From: an uncultured Candidatus Altimarinota bacterium
GTDB lineage: Bacteria > Patescibacteriota > Gracilibacteria > BD1-5 > UBA6164
DNA length: 18,530 nt
Assembly (NCBI GenBank): GCA_937944175.1
Contig: CALDZW010000074.1
Coordinates: forward strand, 1 to 18,530
Reading direction: 5' to 3'
The notes below the pieces were generated by a model. The model was given only the letters and a program-made list of their open reading frames with translations. It was not told where the DNA came from and did no database searches. Of this stretch, positions 1-9,292 are shown piece by piece; position 1 is the first letter of the stretch, and the number at the start of each line of letters is the position of its first letter. The translations under genes and the position numbers were made by a program.

Positions 1-1
1 T

Positions 2-1024
2 TTACAAATAATTATACAATCTTTCTACAAGATTTTTAGTTCCTTCTTTTCCAATACATGGATCCGTCATACTGAGTCATTTTTTAACAGTGGAAAAGTC
101 TTCCACATCCTGTCTTCCATCATATAAATAACTCTCAATCATAAACCCTTTCACAAACTCAGTGAGTATGTCATTTCATGAAATAGCATCCAATGCTGCA
201 GTCATAATTTCAGTTTGCATTAATGGCTGTTTTTTAGAATTATCATGATTACAATCGACCACTACTGCTTTATTGATTACATTTCTTTTACACATCAAGT
301 CATAACTTGTTTGAATAGATTCAAGATCATAATTTGTTCCTCACCTCTCAGCTCCTCTGTGTATTCAGTGAGCATACTCATTCCCTGATGTTTCATATAC
401 TTCTCCAAGTGCTGTTACATATGATGATGGAAGGTTTGCTGCTGCAATAGCATTTACCATAAATTGTAGATCTCACAAAGTATGATTTTTCAATCAAGCA
501 GGACAATCTATACCACTCATCACCTCTCTATGATATTGATTTTCTACACTTCTAGCTCACACCACTTGATACGAATATATATCATCAAAATAGTCACTCA
601 TCTCAGGATGAAGCATTTCTTCAGCTAGAGGAATCTTATATGTTTCAATAAGCTTCACTGCAATCCTTCTGGTATTCTCCATTCACTTAATCAAATCAGG
701 TTCTTCTCATGGATTAGAATAAGAAAGTCACTTCCATCATCCAACTGTTCTTGGCTTTCCTGTATAAAATCTCATAAGAAACAATATCTTATCTGAATAC
801 TTTTCATTAAGTTTTGCTAAAAATTCAGCATATTTGCACAAACTCTCTTCAAAGTCTGCACTACATGGTCAGATTACCAATACTTTCCTTTTATCTTTTC
901 AAGAAAGGATATTTTGAAAATCTTGTATTCATTGTGAAACTACACTTTTTCAATCATTCGAAAGTGGATATTTATTCTTTATTTCTTCAACTGTAGGAAG
1001 TGTCCTTATTGCTTTTTTTGACAT
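2..1024 (-). CDS. aroG: 3-deoxy-7-phosphoheptulonate synthase (DAHP synthase), class I
   Basis: Condenses phosphoenolpyruvate with erythrose-4-phosphate, the first step of the shikimate pathway, in the cytosol. Read with TGA as Gly, the gene gives 340 residues, against about 350 for E. coli AroG, and is complete, with the TAA at the very edge of the window. Visible family motifs include VIGPCSADF near residue 60 (PEP site, Gly encoded by TGA), RFYTGKPRTVGWWKG, HRGAERG and the VVDCNHDNS metal-site segment in the C-terminal half. The ATG is 26 bases after the acetyltransferase stop, so it is probably the last gene of the pheS unit. No clear Shine-Dalgarno sequence is visible. The order of motifs leaves little doubt about the family. 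The feedback-sensitive isoenzyme type (Phe, Tyr or Trp) cannot be told from the sequence alone. Confidence 0.93.
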
Positions 1025-1050
1025 AATGATTTTGTTATAAAGTAAGTATG

Positions 1051-1524
1051 TTATATATGCTTTGTCATACAATGACTCGTTGTATCATAGCCTCTTTTTT
1101 CATAAAATTTTTCAGCTCATACATTAAAACTCCGGACATCTAGTTGAATTTCAGGAATTCACTTTTCCTCTGCCTTTTTCTCAACAGCTTCTAGCATCTT
1201 TTCTCAAATTCACATTCTTCTATATTCTTCAAGTACTACAAAATTACTCACATAGAGATAATGTCTCTGCTTAAATAATCATGTTTCAGGTTCTTTTTTA
1301 ATGAAAAATAGAATAATACCTACAACTTTTTTATCTTTTTCTGCAAGAAGTATAGTATAATCATCAAATAGCTTTTCATACTCAGATTGCAAGAGTCTAT
1401 ATCTGTCTACAGGCAAGTACCTCCACTGAACATTCTTTTGGTGAAATAACCAAGACTCTTTATGTATTTTTTTAAAGTCTTTAAAGTCATCCACTCCTGC
1501 CTCCCTAATAGTTATATCATTCAT
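1051..1524 (-). CDS. GNAT-family N-acetyltransferase
   Basis: Likely transfers an acetyl group from acetyl-CoA to an amine; the substrate is unknown. The protein has 157 residues, the usual size for a single GNAT domain. It opens with MNDITIREAGVDDF, typical of the first beta strand, and has the acetyl-CoA-binding motif A as FVVLEEYRRMGIGEKML, where RRMGIG fits the R/Q-x-x-G-x-G/A signature and both glycines are TGA codons. The segment IQLDVRSFNVGAEKFYEKRGY matches the C-terminal motif B (N-x-x-A-x-x-F-Y-x-x-x-G-F/Y) of RimI-like enzymes. It starts six bases after the pheS stop and is followed 26 bases later by the DAHP synthase gene, so it lies in the middle of a probable three-gene unit. 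It could be a protein N-terminal acetyltransferase or a small-molecule one. Confidence 0.85.
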
Positions 1525-1530
1525 AGTGTT

Positions 1531-2769
1531 TTAGCGTAATTCATATCATAACTCTGTTTCAATTTTTTCTCTAATAGAAATGTACATTGTATTAATTTCA
1601 TCATTGGTCAACGTTCTCTCAAGTGATCTAAATATTATTCTAATAGAGATAGATTTTTTATCAACTCAGAATACTTTGTCATTTTCATAGATATCAATTA
1701 TCTTCATTTCCTCAATCAGTCACTCTCATACTTCTCTTGCTATGCTTGTCACTTTAAACCAATCTTGTTCTGATTGTTTTTGCAGTTCTATACCTTCTGA
1801 TCTCTGCATTGTTTCTGTATCAAGAACAAATAGATGTTTATTAACTACAAAAGATATATCATGTTGTATCAGTGGATAAGAACTCACAACTACATAGGGT
1901 TCAAAATTTCACCATTGGTTTGTAATTCGCTCATCATCACTCCAAAGTATTCGTATATCTGGAATCTCCTTAAACTTCATAGCTAATCGATCAATTCAGA
2001 AACCAAATGCCCATCAATTGTATTCAGCAGGATCAATTCATAATTTTAGGAGAACTCAAGAGTGAACAATTCCTGCTCACAAGACCTCTACCCAAGAGTC
2101 TCAATCTTTTATCTCTACCTCAAGGCTTTCAGTTGTATAAGGAAAGCTATCTGTATGAAACCTATATTCGACACCTGGTCAATAGACAGATATAATTGTT
2201 TGAGACAAAACATCCTTAAGAGTTTGCTGTGTTATTTGTTCTTTTTCCTTTTTTACAATTCTGAGTCAATCAATTTGATGAAAACATTCATGATGTGTAG
2301 TATCCAGCTCATCAACTCTATACACTTTTCACCAAGAGAGAGCTTGAACCTCTCACCTGGTTTGTAGTTTTTCTTTTCATCACTGAGTTCAAAGATAGTG
2401 ATACCACATCACTGATGTATGAGGTCTCAATAGCACACTCTGTTCAACCTTTTGAGATTTATTTATAAAGTAACTATCTGACTCTCTTCTAGCTACATGT
2501 TCTTTAGGAAAATTAAACAAATCAAATGTCTCATATTCTCACACTATTTCAGGCGTTATCACTGTATCAAAATTCTTATAAAAATCTGATTTCAATATTC
2601 TATCTGCCACCATGTTCACAGGGTGTCACTCCTCTCTAGATAAATCTCTCAATCACAAAAGCTTTTTCATCCTTTTATAATATGCTTGTTTCTTAAGAGT
2701 AAGGTTTGGTGAGTTAATCTTTTCATCTAGTAACTCTAGATATTTTTTTTGTTGTTGATTTATATTCAT
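1531..2769 (-). CDS. pheS: Single-chain phenylalanyl-tRNA synthetase (PheS core fused to FDX-ACB domain)
   Basis: Charges tRNA-Phe with phenylalanine. The 412-residue product has a class II catalytic core at about residues 45-285: motif 2 region SVLLRPHTS (111-119), the hallmark THHECFHQIDG (158-168), GAGIVHSGVL (231-240) and motif 3 GWAFGFGIDRLAM (252-264). It does not stop there, as a bacterial alpha subunit would. From about residue 294 it runs on with SYPLIQHDISFVVN and ends with FRSLERTLTNDEIN, the start and core of an FDX-ACB (ferredoxin-fold anticodon-binding) domain. In ordinary bacteria this domain sits at the end of the beta subunit PheT. The order core then FDX-ACB is that of monomeric mitochondrial PheRS. 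The N-terminal part before the core is short (about 45 residues). The ATG is preceded by a hairpin and an overlapping small ORF. The family call is firm; monomeric action is inferred. Confidence 0.93.
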
Positions 2770-2861
2770 AACATTATGATGATTCGCGTAATAAAAAAAC
2801 TACCTTCTGTGTAAAGAAGATAGTTTGAGAAATTGTTTTTTATATATTCTGTATTTTTCAT
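2760..2861 (-). CDS. Possible leader peptide upstream of pheS (33 codons)
   Basis: A small ORF opens with ATG at 2859-2861, reads through the terminator-like hairpin at 2793-2826 and ends with TAA at 2760-2762, overlapping the pheS start in another frame. With TGA as Gly it reads MKNTEYIKNNFSNYLLY for the first 17 residues, then TEGSFFITRIIIMLGI. It contains three Phe codons, two of them adjacent (TTT TTT) and made by the U-tract of the hairpin, and three Tyr codons. Proteobacterial pheST is controlled by a Phe-rich leader peptide, so the layout is suggestive. The Phe codons may simply be a by-product of the T-run, and no ribosome binding site is clear. Treat it as a hypothesis. Confidence 0.3.
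2793..2826 (-). terminator. Intrinsic terminator or attenuator just before pheS
   Basis: On the minus strand AAACTATCTTCT (2815-2826) pairs with AGAAGGTAGTTT (2797-2808) with one G-U pair and a six-base loop, followed by a run of Ts (2793-2799). It lies about 165 bases after the infB stop and only 24 bases before the pheS ATG. It could end infB transcripts, or act as an attenuator in the pheS leader. Its closeness to pheS favours the second reading, but no alternative antiterminator fold was worked out. Confidence 0.7.
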
Positions 2862-2991
2862 CAAAAATATCTTCTACTTAAGAAAGTAAAAGTAAAAAAA
2901 GAAAAAAAATGATGTACTGTTTTGATTCATAATGCAATATTTTTAGTAAAAAACCTACATAGACAATAAATTTTTATGAGACTTTGTCAAA

Positions 2992-5421
2992 TTATTTCTG
3001 AATTTCAGTTTTGTAAAGTTCTAGATAATCTCACATTTCTAGCTCAACACTTCACACAAACTTAATACCACATTCACCTGGTCCATCAAACTCTTTGATT
3101 TCTTCAATTCATGATTTTACTGATTCAATTACTCCTTCTCAAACCTTTGATTTATTTCTGATGACACGAGCTTTTGCTCACTTTTCAACTCTCATCTCAG
3201 GCTGAAGAATCAGACCAGCTACCATAAATTCTTTAGAAGTATAAAATATTCCTCAAACTTTTGGTATACCAAATTCTGTTGTTACTTCTTTTGGATCAAG
3301 CATTCATGTAACTATTTTTTCAATTCTCTCTGTAATATGATAGATAATCTTAGAATCAAGAAATTCAATCTTTGACTCTTCGAGAACTTTCTTAGCAGTT
3401 GGAACAACAGCTACTCAAAAACCAATAAGTACTGCTTTAGAAGAAGAACACATAATTACATCTCCCTCTGTAATATTTCATACTCAAGAATGAATAATTG
3501 ACACATTAGTTTCTGGAGTTGAAAGTTTTTCAAGTGCCGCTTTTAATGCTTCAAGACTTCAATTAGTATCAGCTTTTACTACTACTTTAAGTTGTTTAAG
3601 ATTTCATGCCTTGATTCTTGACATAAGAATTTCCAGACCTGAAACCTCATTTCTCTTTTTTGCTAGTATAATATCTCTATACTCTGATGATTTTTGCTTA
3701 GCAGATTGAGCATCACGCATTACCTGCAAAATATCTCCTCAATTAGCTACTGCATCAAGTCAAACAATAAGAACAGGGTCACCTGGTTGTCCAAATTTAA
3801 TGCTTTTATTTTCATAGTTTTTTAAGATTTTCACCTTTCAATATGATCCATTACATACAATATCATCTCATTTTTTAATACTTCATGTATTGATCAATAC
3901 TGTAGAAACTGGTCATAACTTCAAATCAAGATGAGACTCAATAATAGTAGCTACTGCTCTCCTATCTGGATTTGCCTTAAGCTCTTTCATTTCAGCCATA
4001 AGGATAACAATTTCAAGTAGGTCATCAATTCCAAAACCTGTTTTAGCTGAAACCGGTACCATTGGAGTATCTCCTCCCCAGTCTTCTGGAGTGAGTCAAT
4101 TCTCTGAAAGTTGCCCCTTTACGTGATCTGGATTTGCTCATTCTTTATCCATCTTATTGATTGCAACAATCACAGGAATTCCTGCTTCTTTTGCATGTGA
4201 TATTGATTCAACTGTTTGAGGCTTTACTCATTCATCAGCAGCAACTACAAGGATAGCAATATCTGTTGACTTTGCTCATCTAGATCTCATAACAGTAAAG
4301 GCTTCATGACCCGGTGTATCAAGAAAGGTAATTTTTTTACCATCCTTTTCTATTTGATATGCTCCTATACTTTGAGTAATTCACCCTGCTTCTCCATCTG
4401 CTGTAGTTGACTCTCTGATATGGTCAAGAAGTGATGTTTTTCAATGATCTACATGCCCCATGATACTTATAACAGGAGGTCTTTCAATAAGTTTTGCATC
4501 ATCATCTTCCTTCAGAAGTTCTATTATATTTCCACTCAATAAATCCTCAACTCTCATTCCACCAGAGTCATCTTTTTTCAAATTAATATCAAATGCTTCT
4601 GCTATAATTGAAGCTGAATCAAAATCAATTTTAGAATTGATGTTTACCATCATCCCATTCTTCATAAATTCAGCAATAAGTTTTACCAAGTTTACTCAGA
4701 TTTTCTCTGACAGCTCTTTAAGAGTACATATTTCTCATAATACAACTGTTTCTCATTCACGACTTACGAGGTTTTGCTTAATATCTTCAACCTTTTTTTC
4801 TTCTTTTTTAGCATGGGCTTTTTTTGATCTAGAAAATCCTGTATCTTCTATTTCATCAAAGAATCTTCTGTTATGACCTCTAAATGTTTTTCTTGATTTA
4901 TTATATGGCTTGAGACCAGTATTTCTACTGTTATCATATTTTTTATTTGAATCTTTTTGTTTATCTGAACCTGAGTATACTTTCTTTTTTGGAGCCCCTC
5001 ATTGTGATCAACTTGATCATTGTGTTGATGATGGCAATGGTTTTTTAAAGCCTCCTTTTTGAACTGCTCATAATTTTTTTCATTCAGATCATGCAGACGG
5101 CTTATTATGAAATCCTCCTGATGAAGTCGGTCTTACCCTCTTTTTAAAAATTGGTTTTTTAACCTCTTTTTTTTCAGTCCTAGAAACAACCCTCATTTTT
5201 GGTTGAATCTTTTGAGTCTTATTTAATATTTGAGACTCATCTTTTTTCTCAACATTCTCAGTTATTTTTTCAACTTTTGGTTCAGCTGTTTTTTTAACTA
5301 CCTTTTTCTTAACAATTTTCTTTGGTTTTAGTTTTACTGATTTTTGTGAAGAAGATCATTGATTACTTGATGATGATGAGATACTTGAATAATAATCATC
5401 CTCAACATTTGGATTTCCCAT
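2992..5421 (-). CDS. infB: Translation initiation factor IF-2
   Basis: GTPase that brings fMet-tRNA to the 30S subunit and promotes subunit joining. The 809 residues are in the normal bacterial range. Residues 1 to about 240 are a low-complexity Ser/Lys/Gly-rich arm (it begins MGNPNVEDDYYSS and has lysine runs such as KKIVKKKVVKK). An IF2_N-type segment follows (ELSEKIGVNLVKLIAEFMKNG region). The G domain starts at about residue 316 with PPVISIMGHVDHGKT (G1; the Gly before Lys is TGA), then DTPGHEAF (G3), NKMD (G4) and SAKTG (G5). Domains II-IV follow, with VVVKADTNGSLEAL and HSGVGNITEGDV typical of domain III, and the GSVELEMGDYLELYK segment near the C terminus. It begins 162 bases from the divergent khpB and has a good promoter. 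It is probably transcribed alone or into the pheS leader. Confidence 0.98.
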
Positions 5422-5457
5422 TAATATATTTTTATTAGCATAAATATTATGAAAAGA

Positions 5458-5485
5458 AATATAGTGTTTTTTCCTATTTTGTCAA
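5458..5485 (-). promoter_or_regulatory. Promoter of infB
   Basis: On the minus strand TTGACA (5480-5485), a perfect -35 consensus, is followed after 16 bases by TATATT (5458-5463) as the -10 box. Transcription would start near 5450, giving a 5' leader of about 30 bases before the infB ATG at 5419-5421. Both boxes are seen directly; promoter activity is inferred. Confidence 0.65.
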
Positions 5486-5521
5486 AAGATATATCTATTG
5501 CATAGCAAAAGTCAGAAAAAC

Positions 5522-5559
5522 TTGAAAATTATTTTTATAACATATAATTTGTATATAAT
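5522..5559 (+). promoter_or_regulatory. Promoter of khpB
   Basis: TTGAAA (5522-5527) and TATAAT (5543-5548) are 15 bases apart, slightly short of the optimum. A second TATAAT lies at 5554-5559 and could serve as an alternative -10. The khpB ATG is at 5584, so the leader would be very short. It lies in the same divergent gap as the infB promoter. Confidence 0.45.
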
Positions 5560-5583
5560 ATTGTTTCTTTTAACAACTATACT

Positions 5584-6078
5584 ATGTCTAATGATATTCT
5601 AGAATTTGCACAAGATTTTTTTTCGAAACTTCATGTCCAGATAGAATCATTAGAGATCTTGAAAAATGATAATAATGTATACACTATCCACTTACAATCA
5701 GATGATTCTTCCATACTTATATGACCTCATTGAGCAAATATTGAAGCCCTTCAGAGAATTATTACTATGCTCTACGCTTCAAAAAATGATGAAAAGATCA
5801 AAATTCGTCTTGAAATTAATGACTACTTACAAGCAAAAGAACAAAAGCTCTACTCCTATATTGATTCTAGAATAAGTAGTCTCTCTGGAGAATGAGATTC
5901 TTATCTTCTTCCAAAATATTCTTCATATGAAAGGAAAAAAGTCCATTCATATATTGCAAAAAACTACCCAAACATTCAGTCTAAAAGCAGTTGAGAATGA
6001 ATTGAACGTAGAATGAAACTTATAAAAACTACAACAAATGCAAAACTCACTATTGATATAGATTGAGATACTATATAA
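5584..6078 (+). CDS. khpB: KhpB/Jag-family RNA-binding protein (KH and R3H domains)
   Basis: A small cytosolic RNA-binding protein that in Gram-positive bacteria partners with KhpA and affects cell elongation and division. The 164-residue product has a KH-like segment with the Jag-type loop ILIGPHGANIEALQRIITML (about residues 45-64, both loop glycines TGA). It ends with an R3H segment, LPKYSSYERKKVHSYIAKNY then SSGEGIERRMKLI, matching the R-x-x-x-H core and the S-x-G-E-x-x-x-R-R pattern of Jag. The Jag-N domain seen in many Firmicutes is missing or reduced. In many genomes jag follows yidC and rnpA; here it is first in a plus-strand pair with a membrane-anchored protein 19 bases downstream. 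Confidence in the family is high. The cellular role in this lineage is not known. Confidence 0.9.
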
Positions 6079-6097
6079 TAACCATAATTATTTTTCA

Positions 6098-7246
6098 ATG
6101 AAACAAGGCCTTCTGGTAAAAATTTTTCTAGCTACCATTCTTTCAATATGAATACTGTGTTTTTACCAAATTAACACCCTGAATTACAATAAATCCAAGG
6201 AGATTAAACAAAACATTGTCAGGCACCCTGAAAATCTTCCTACAAAAGAGATGGCAAAAAATACAGCTTTCTGATTTGCAAACCTCAGAGCAGATTTCTA
6301 TTGGCTGCAAGCAATCCAGTACATATGATGAAATGCTATTGGTTCTGAGTACAAAAAATATCTTTACAGTATGCTTGAAATAATATCAGAGCTCAATCCA
6401 TACTTTGAGCATCCATACATCATCTGAACTCTTCTACTCCCTTCATACAATGAACGTTATGAATCACTCACTGATGAAGAACAACAAAAACACAGTAATG
6501 AAGCTGTATCAATTGGACTCAAATGAATCAAGAATTTTTGTGATTCAGAAAAACTAGCGCTTATACAATGAGAATATGATCTCCAAAAAATATGGAATGA
6601 CCCAAAATATCAAAATCCATGTAAAAGCTACAAGATTGCTTTTAATCTTGCATTTGTATACTATTTTTACCTCAATGATGGAATAAATGCATCTTATTAC
6701 TATAAAGTGGCTAGTGCTCATACTGATTCACTTGAGTGAGCAAAAATGATGACTGCAATCATGCAAGGGAAATGATGAGATAGAGAAAAAGCATTTTTTA
6801 TGTTTCTGAATATGGCTTCAGCAAATGCAGAAGAGAATTCGCAATGTAGCATATTTAGTAATGAGCTAAGTGCTCTTGCATCTAGTTGAAAATTACAAGT
6901 AAACACTCAAGTAATTACATGAATTCAACAAGCAAGAATTGATAATTTTTGAGACAGTATGCTAGACATAAATGAAGAAAATCAAACATGACTAGAATCA
7001 ACTCAATGTAAATCATACTTAGATAAAGCTATTAGAGAATTAAACCTCATATATATTGAGAAAGCACATGCACAGTTTATAAAAGAGAAAAAAACTACAG
7101 CGCTTGATGCATATGAACTTCATGAAAAATGATATCTAGAGTTTCTCCCAACCGATCCTCAACAACATGTAAATCAATGAATTAAATATGTCTATGATGA
7201 AAAATTTCAAAAATTTGATACCCAAATGCAATTACATAAAAAATAG
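6098..7246 (+). CDS. Membrane-anchored helical (TPR-like) protein of unknown function
   Basis: Not recognised as a named family. The 382-residue product begins MKQGLLVKIFLATILSIGIL, a positively charged start plus one hydrophobic segment (about residues 5-24) fitting an uncleaved membrane anchor. The rest is hydrophilic and mostly alpha-helical by composition. It has a notable segment ANLRADFYWLQAIQYIGG (about residues 64-81) and pairs of aromatic-rich helices (FNLAFVYYFYLNDGINASYY; EGAKMMTAIMQGKGGDREKA) that resemble tetratricopeptide repeats. It would lie outside the membrane with a solenoid available for protein contacts. It follows khpB by 19 bases, so the two are probably co-transcribed. 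Its stop codon lies inside the stem of the shared terminator. Possible roles in envelope assembly are inference only. Confidence 0.8.
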
Positions 7247-7269
7247 TTCCAATCTAGGAACTATTTTTT
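7241..7269. terminator. Bidirectional intrinsic terminator shared by convergent genes
   Basis: AAATAGTTCC (7241-7250) and GGAACTATTT (7257-7266) form a perfect ten-pair stem around a six-base loop. T-runs follow on the plus side, and the A-run before the stem serves the minus strand. The stem contains the TAG stop of the plus-strand membrane protein (7244-7246) and the TAG stop of gmk on the minus strand (7261-7263), so one palindrome provides both stops and both terminators. Confidence 0.85.
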
Positions 7270-7848
7270 ACTGATAATCTTCAATGCTTCTGCTAAGACT
7301 TCTTCTGGTGTTTTAGTGCTGGTATCAATAATATAATCGCAATATTCTTCAGCTTCTCATACCTCTTTAATCAGGCTTTCTTCTCGATTTTTATACTCTT
7401 CTTCTGTCATAGTTGCTCAACGAGCAGCAATCCTTTCTGACATTTTTCCAGGTGACAAGCTTAAAAAAATGCTAGTAAGGGATTTTCTTAATTGACTATT
7501 ATTTGATAAAATATTTTTCAATCATTCTATATCAATCTCTTTCATTACTTTCTTTCACATTTCAATTCAATCATCCACAACATCAGAAAGCTTTGTCCCA
7601 TAATATGCCGTTTTATGAACAACTTCATACTCTAAAAAGTCTCATGCATCAATCATTTCTTTAAAATCCTCCTCTGAAATGAAATGATAAATATCTCCAT
7701 CTATTTCTCCTTCACGCATAGGCCTTGAAACATATGATTTTGCAAACTCAATTCATAAATCAGGGAGGGCTTCTAATCACTTTCTCAATGTTCCTTTTCC
7801 AGCACCAGCTGTTCACATAATGAGGTATAAATGTCCTTTCTTTTTCAT
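7261..7848 (-). CDS. gmk: Guanylate kinase
   Basis: Phosphorylates GMP (and dGMP) to GDP with ATP; essential for GTP supply. The 195 residues match the usual length of about 200. The P-loop is GTAGAGKGT (residues 12-20, Lys18), and the GMP-binding region reads SRPMREGEIDGDIYHFISEE (about 41-60) followed by DFLEYEVVHKTAYYGT, which is diagnostic of guanylate kinases. Some inner loops are divergent, with a longer MGKKVMKEIDIEGLKNIL stretch in the place of the usual Walker B-like LDIDVQG. It is the last gene of a tight unit (mnmA, dipeptidase, gmk), seven bases after the dipeptidase stop. Its TAG lies within the shared terminator. Confidence 0.92.
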
Positions 7849-7855
7849 ATATATT

Positions 7856-9289
7856 TTAAGATAAAAATTTTTCTACTACTCAGGCAATCAATTCAATACT
7901 TTTAAGTTCACACCTTTCTTTAGGTGAATGTGCTCAATAAATATTTGGTCCAATTGAGATTGCTTCAAATGGTCTTCCAAGCCTTGCTCCAACCACTCAA
8001 CATTCTAGTCAGGCATGTACATTTACAATAGTACACTGCAAATCTTTTCCTCTTACTGCTTTTATCTCATCTTCATATATTCACTTAATCTTTTGTAAAG
8101 ATGTTTGATCCTTAGTTCATTGCCATCATGGATATCTCCCTGTAATATTACAAGTATATTCTTCAAAAGTGCTTTCAAGAGATTCAATAATTTGATCCCT
8201 TGAATCATTATTATTTGAACGTACACAATAATCAAGGTTCATCATTCCTCACTTTATTGATAGAATTCATAGATTTTTTGAATCAGAAACAAACTCTTTA
8301 ACTTCATCAATATAATCTATCACTCATGTATTTGTTCAGATAATAGCATGAAGTATACTACTTTTTTCAGAAATATCCATATAACTGTCAGAATATTTTT
8401 CTATATTTTTTATCTCACCTTTAACATCTGGGCAATCATATCTTTCTCAAAGTCCTTGTATAAAGTTCTTAAATGCATTCTCTAAATACGCATATTCTTC
8501 ATCTTTTACTAATAATTTTACGTTACATTGAGATGGTATAGCATTCATGGCTACTCCTCAAACAAAAGCAATAAGCCTTACAGGGATATCTAATCAGTTC
8601 AGAAACTCTGCCATACTGACAATTGCATTTCATCTACCCAGATTAATATCTACTCCTGAATGACCTCATTTCATTTTTGATATTTCTAGTATAATCTCAT
8701 TACACTTTTCACCTCTTTCTCTCTCTAATGAATATTTTTTTGAAAACTCCACTCGAGCTCACCCAGCACATCAAATGCAAATATCTCCTTCATCTTCATA
8801 ATCAAGATTTAAAAGGATTTTTCATCTAAGAAGAGAAGCATCTAATTCACTGGCTCATAGTAATCAAATTTCTTCCCTTGATGTAAAGATAAGCTCTAAT
8901 CATGGATGTGACTCTAGTTCTATACAGGCTAGCATCATGGCAATCCCTATTCCATTATCAGATCAAAGTGTGGTACCTGTTGCGTCTAACCATCAATCAT
9001 TTTCAGATACAATAATTGGATCTTTTAAAAAATCATGGTCTGATCAATACTCTTTTACACAAACCATATCCATATGTCATTGAAGCATAATAATATCCTC
9101 AGCCTCTCTTCAAAAGGTTGCTGGAACAAAAACAATAATATTATCTGCTAAATCTATATTGTAGTTTAGATTTTTTTTGTCAGCTATCTGTTGTATATAC
9201 TGAATAATTTTTTGCTCATGTCATGACTTCCTTGGAATTTTTGCAAGTTCATAAAATATATTTAGCGCTTTGTTATACATGGTTTTCAT
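7856..9289 (-). CDS. pepD: M20-family dipeptidase (PepD-like aminoacyl-histidine dipeptidase)
   Basis: Predicted cytosolic zinc peptidase that cleaves dipeptides, releasing amino acids from imported peptides, which suits an organism poor in amino-acid synthesis. The 477 residues are close to E. coli PepD (485). The metal and catalytic motif LQGHMDMVC is at residues 69-77 (His72 ligand, Asp74). The bridging-Asp region is TLGSDNGIGIAMML, and the catalytic glutamate pair lies in TSREEIGLLGASELD. KMKGGHSGVDIN marks the lid/dimerisation domain with its conserved His, and the C-terminal metal histidine lies in GPNIYGAHSPKERC. It begins four bases after the mnmA TAA and ends seven bases before gmk, a clear operon layout. 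Substrate range within M20 is not determined. Confidence 0.92.
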
Positions 9290-9292
9290 TAA

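Noticed and set aside
4460..4876. 138-codon plus-strand ORF
   Set aside because: Lies opposite the IF-2 G domain region; the strand and frame of infB are certain from GHVDHGKT and the other G motifs.
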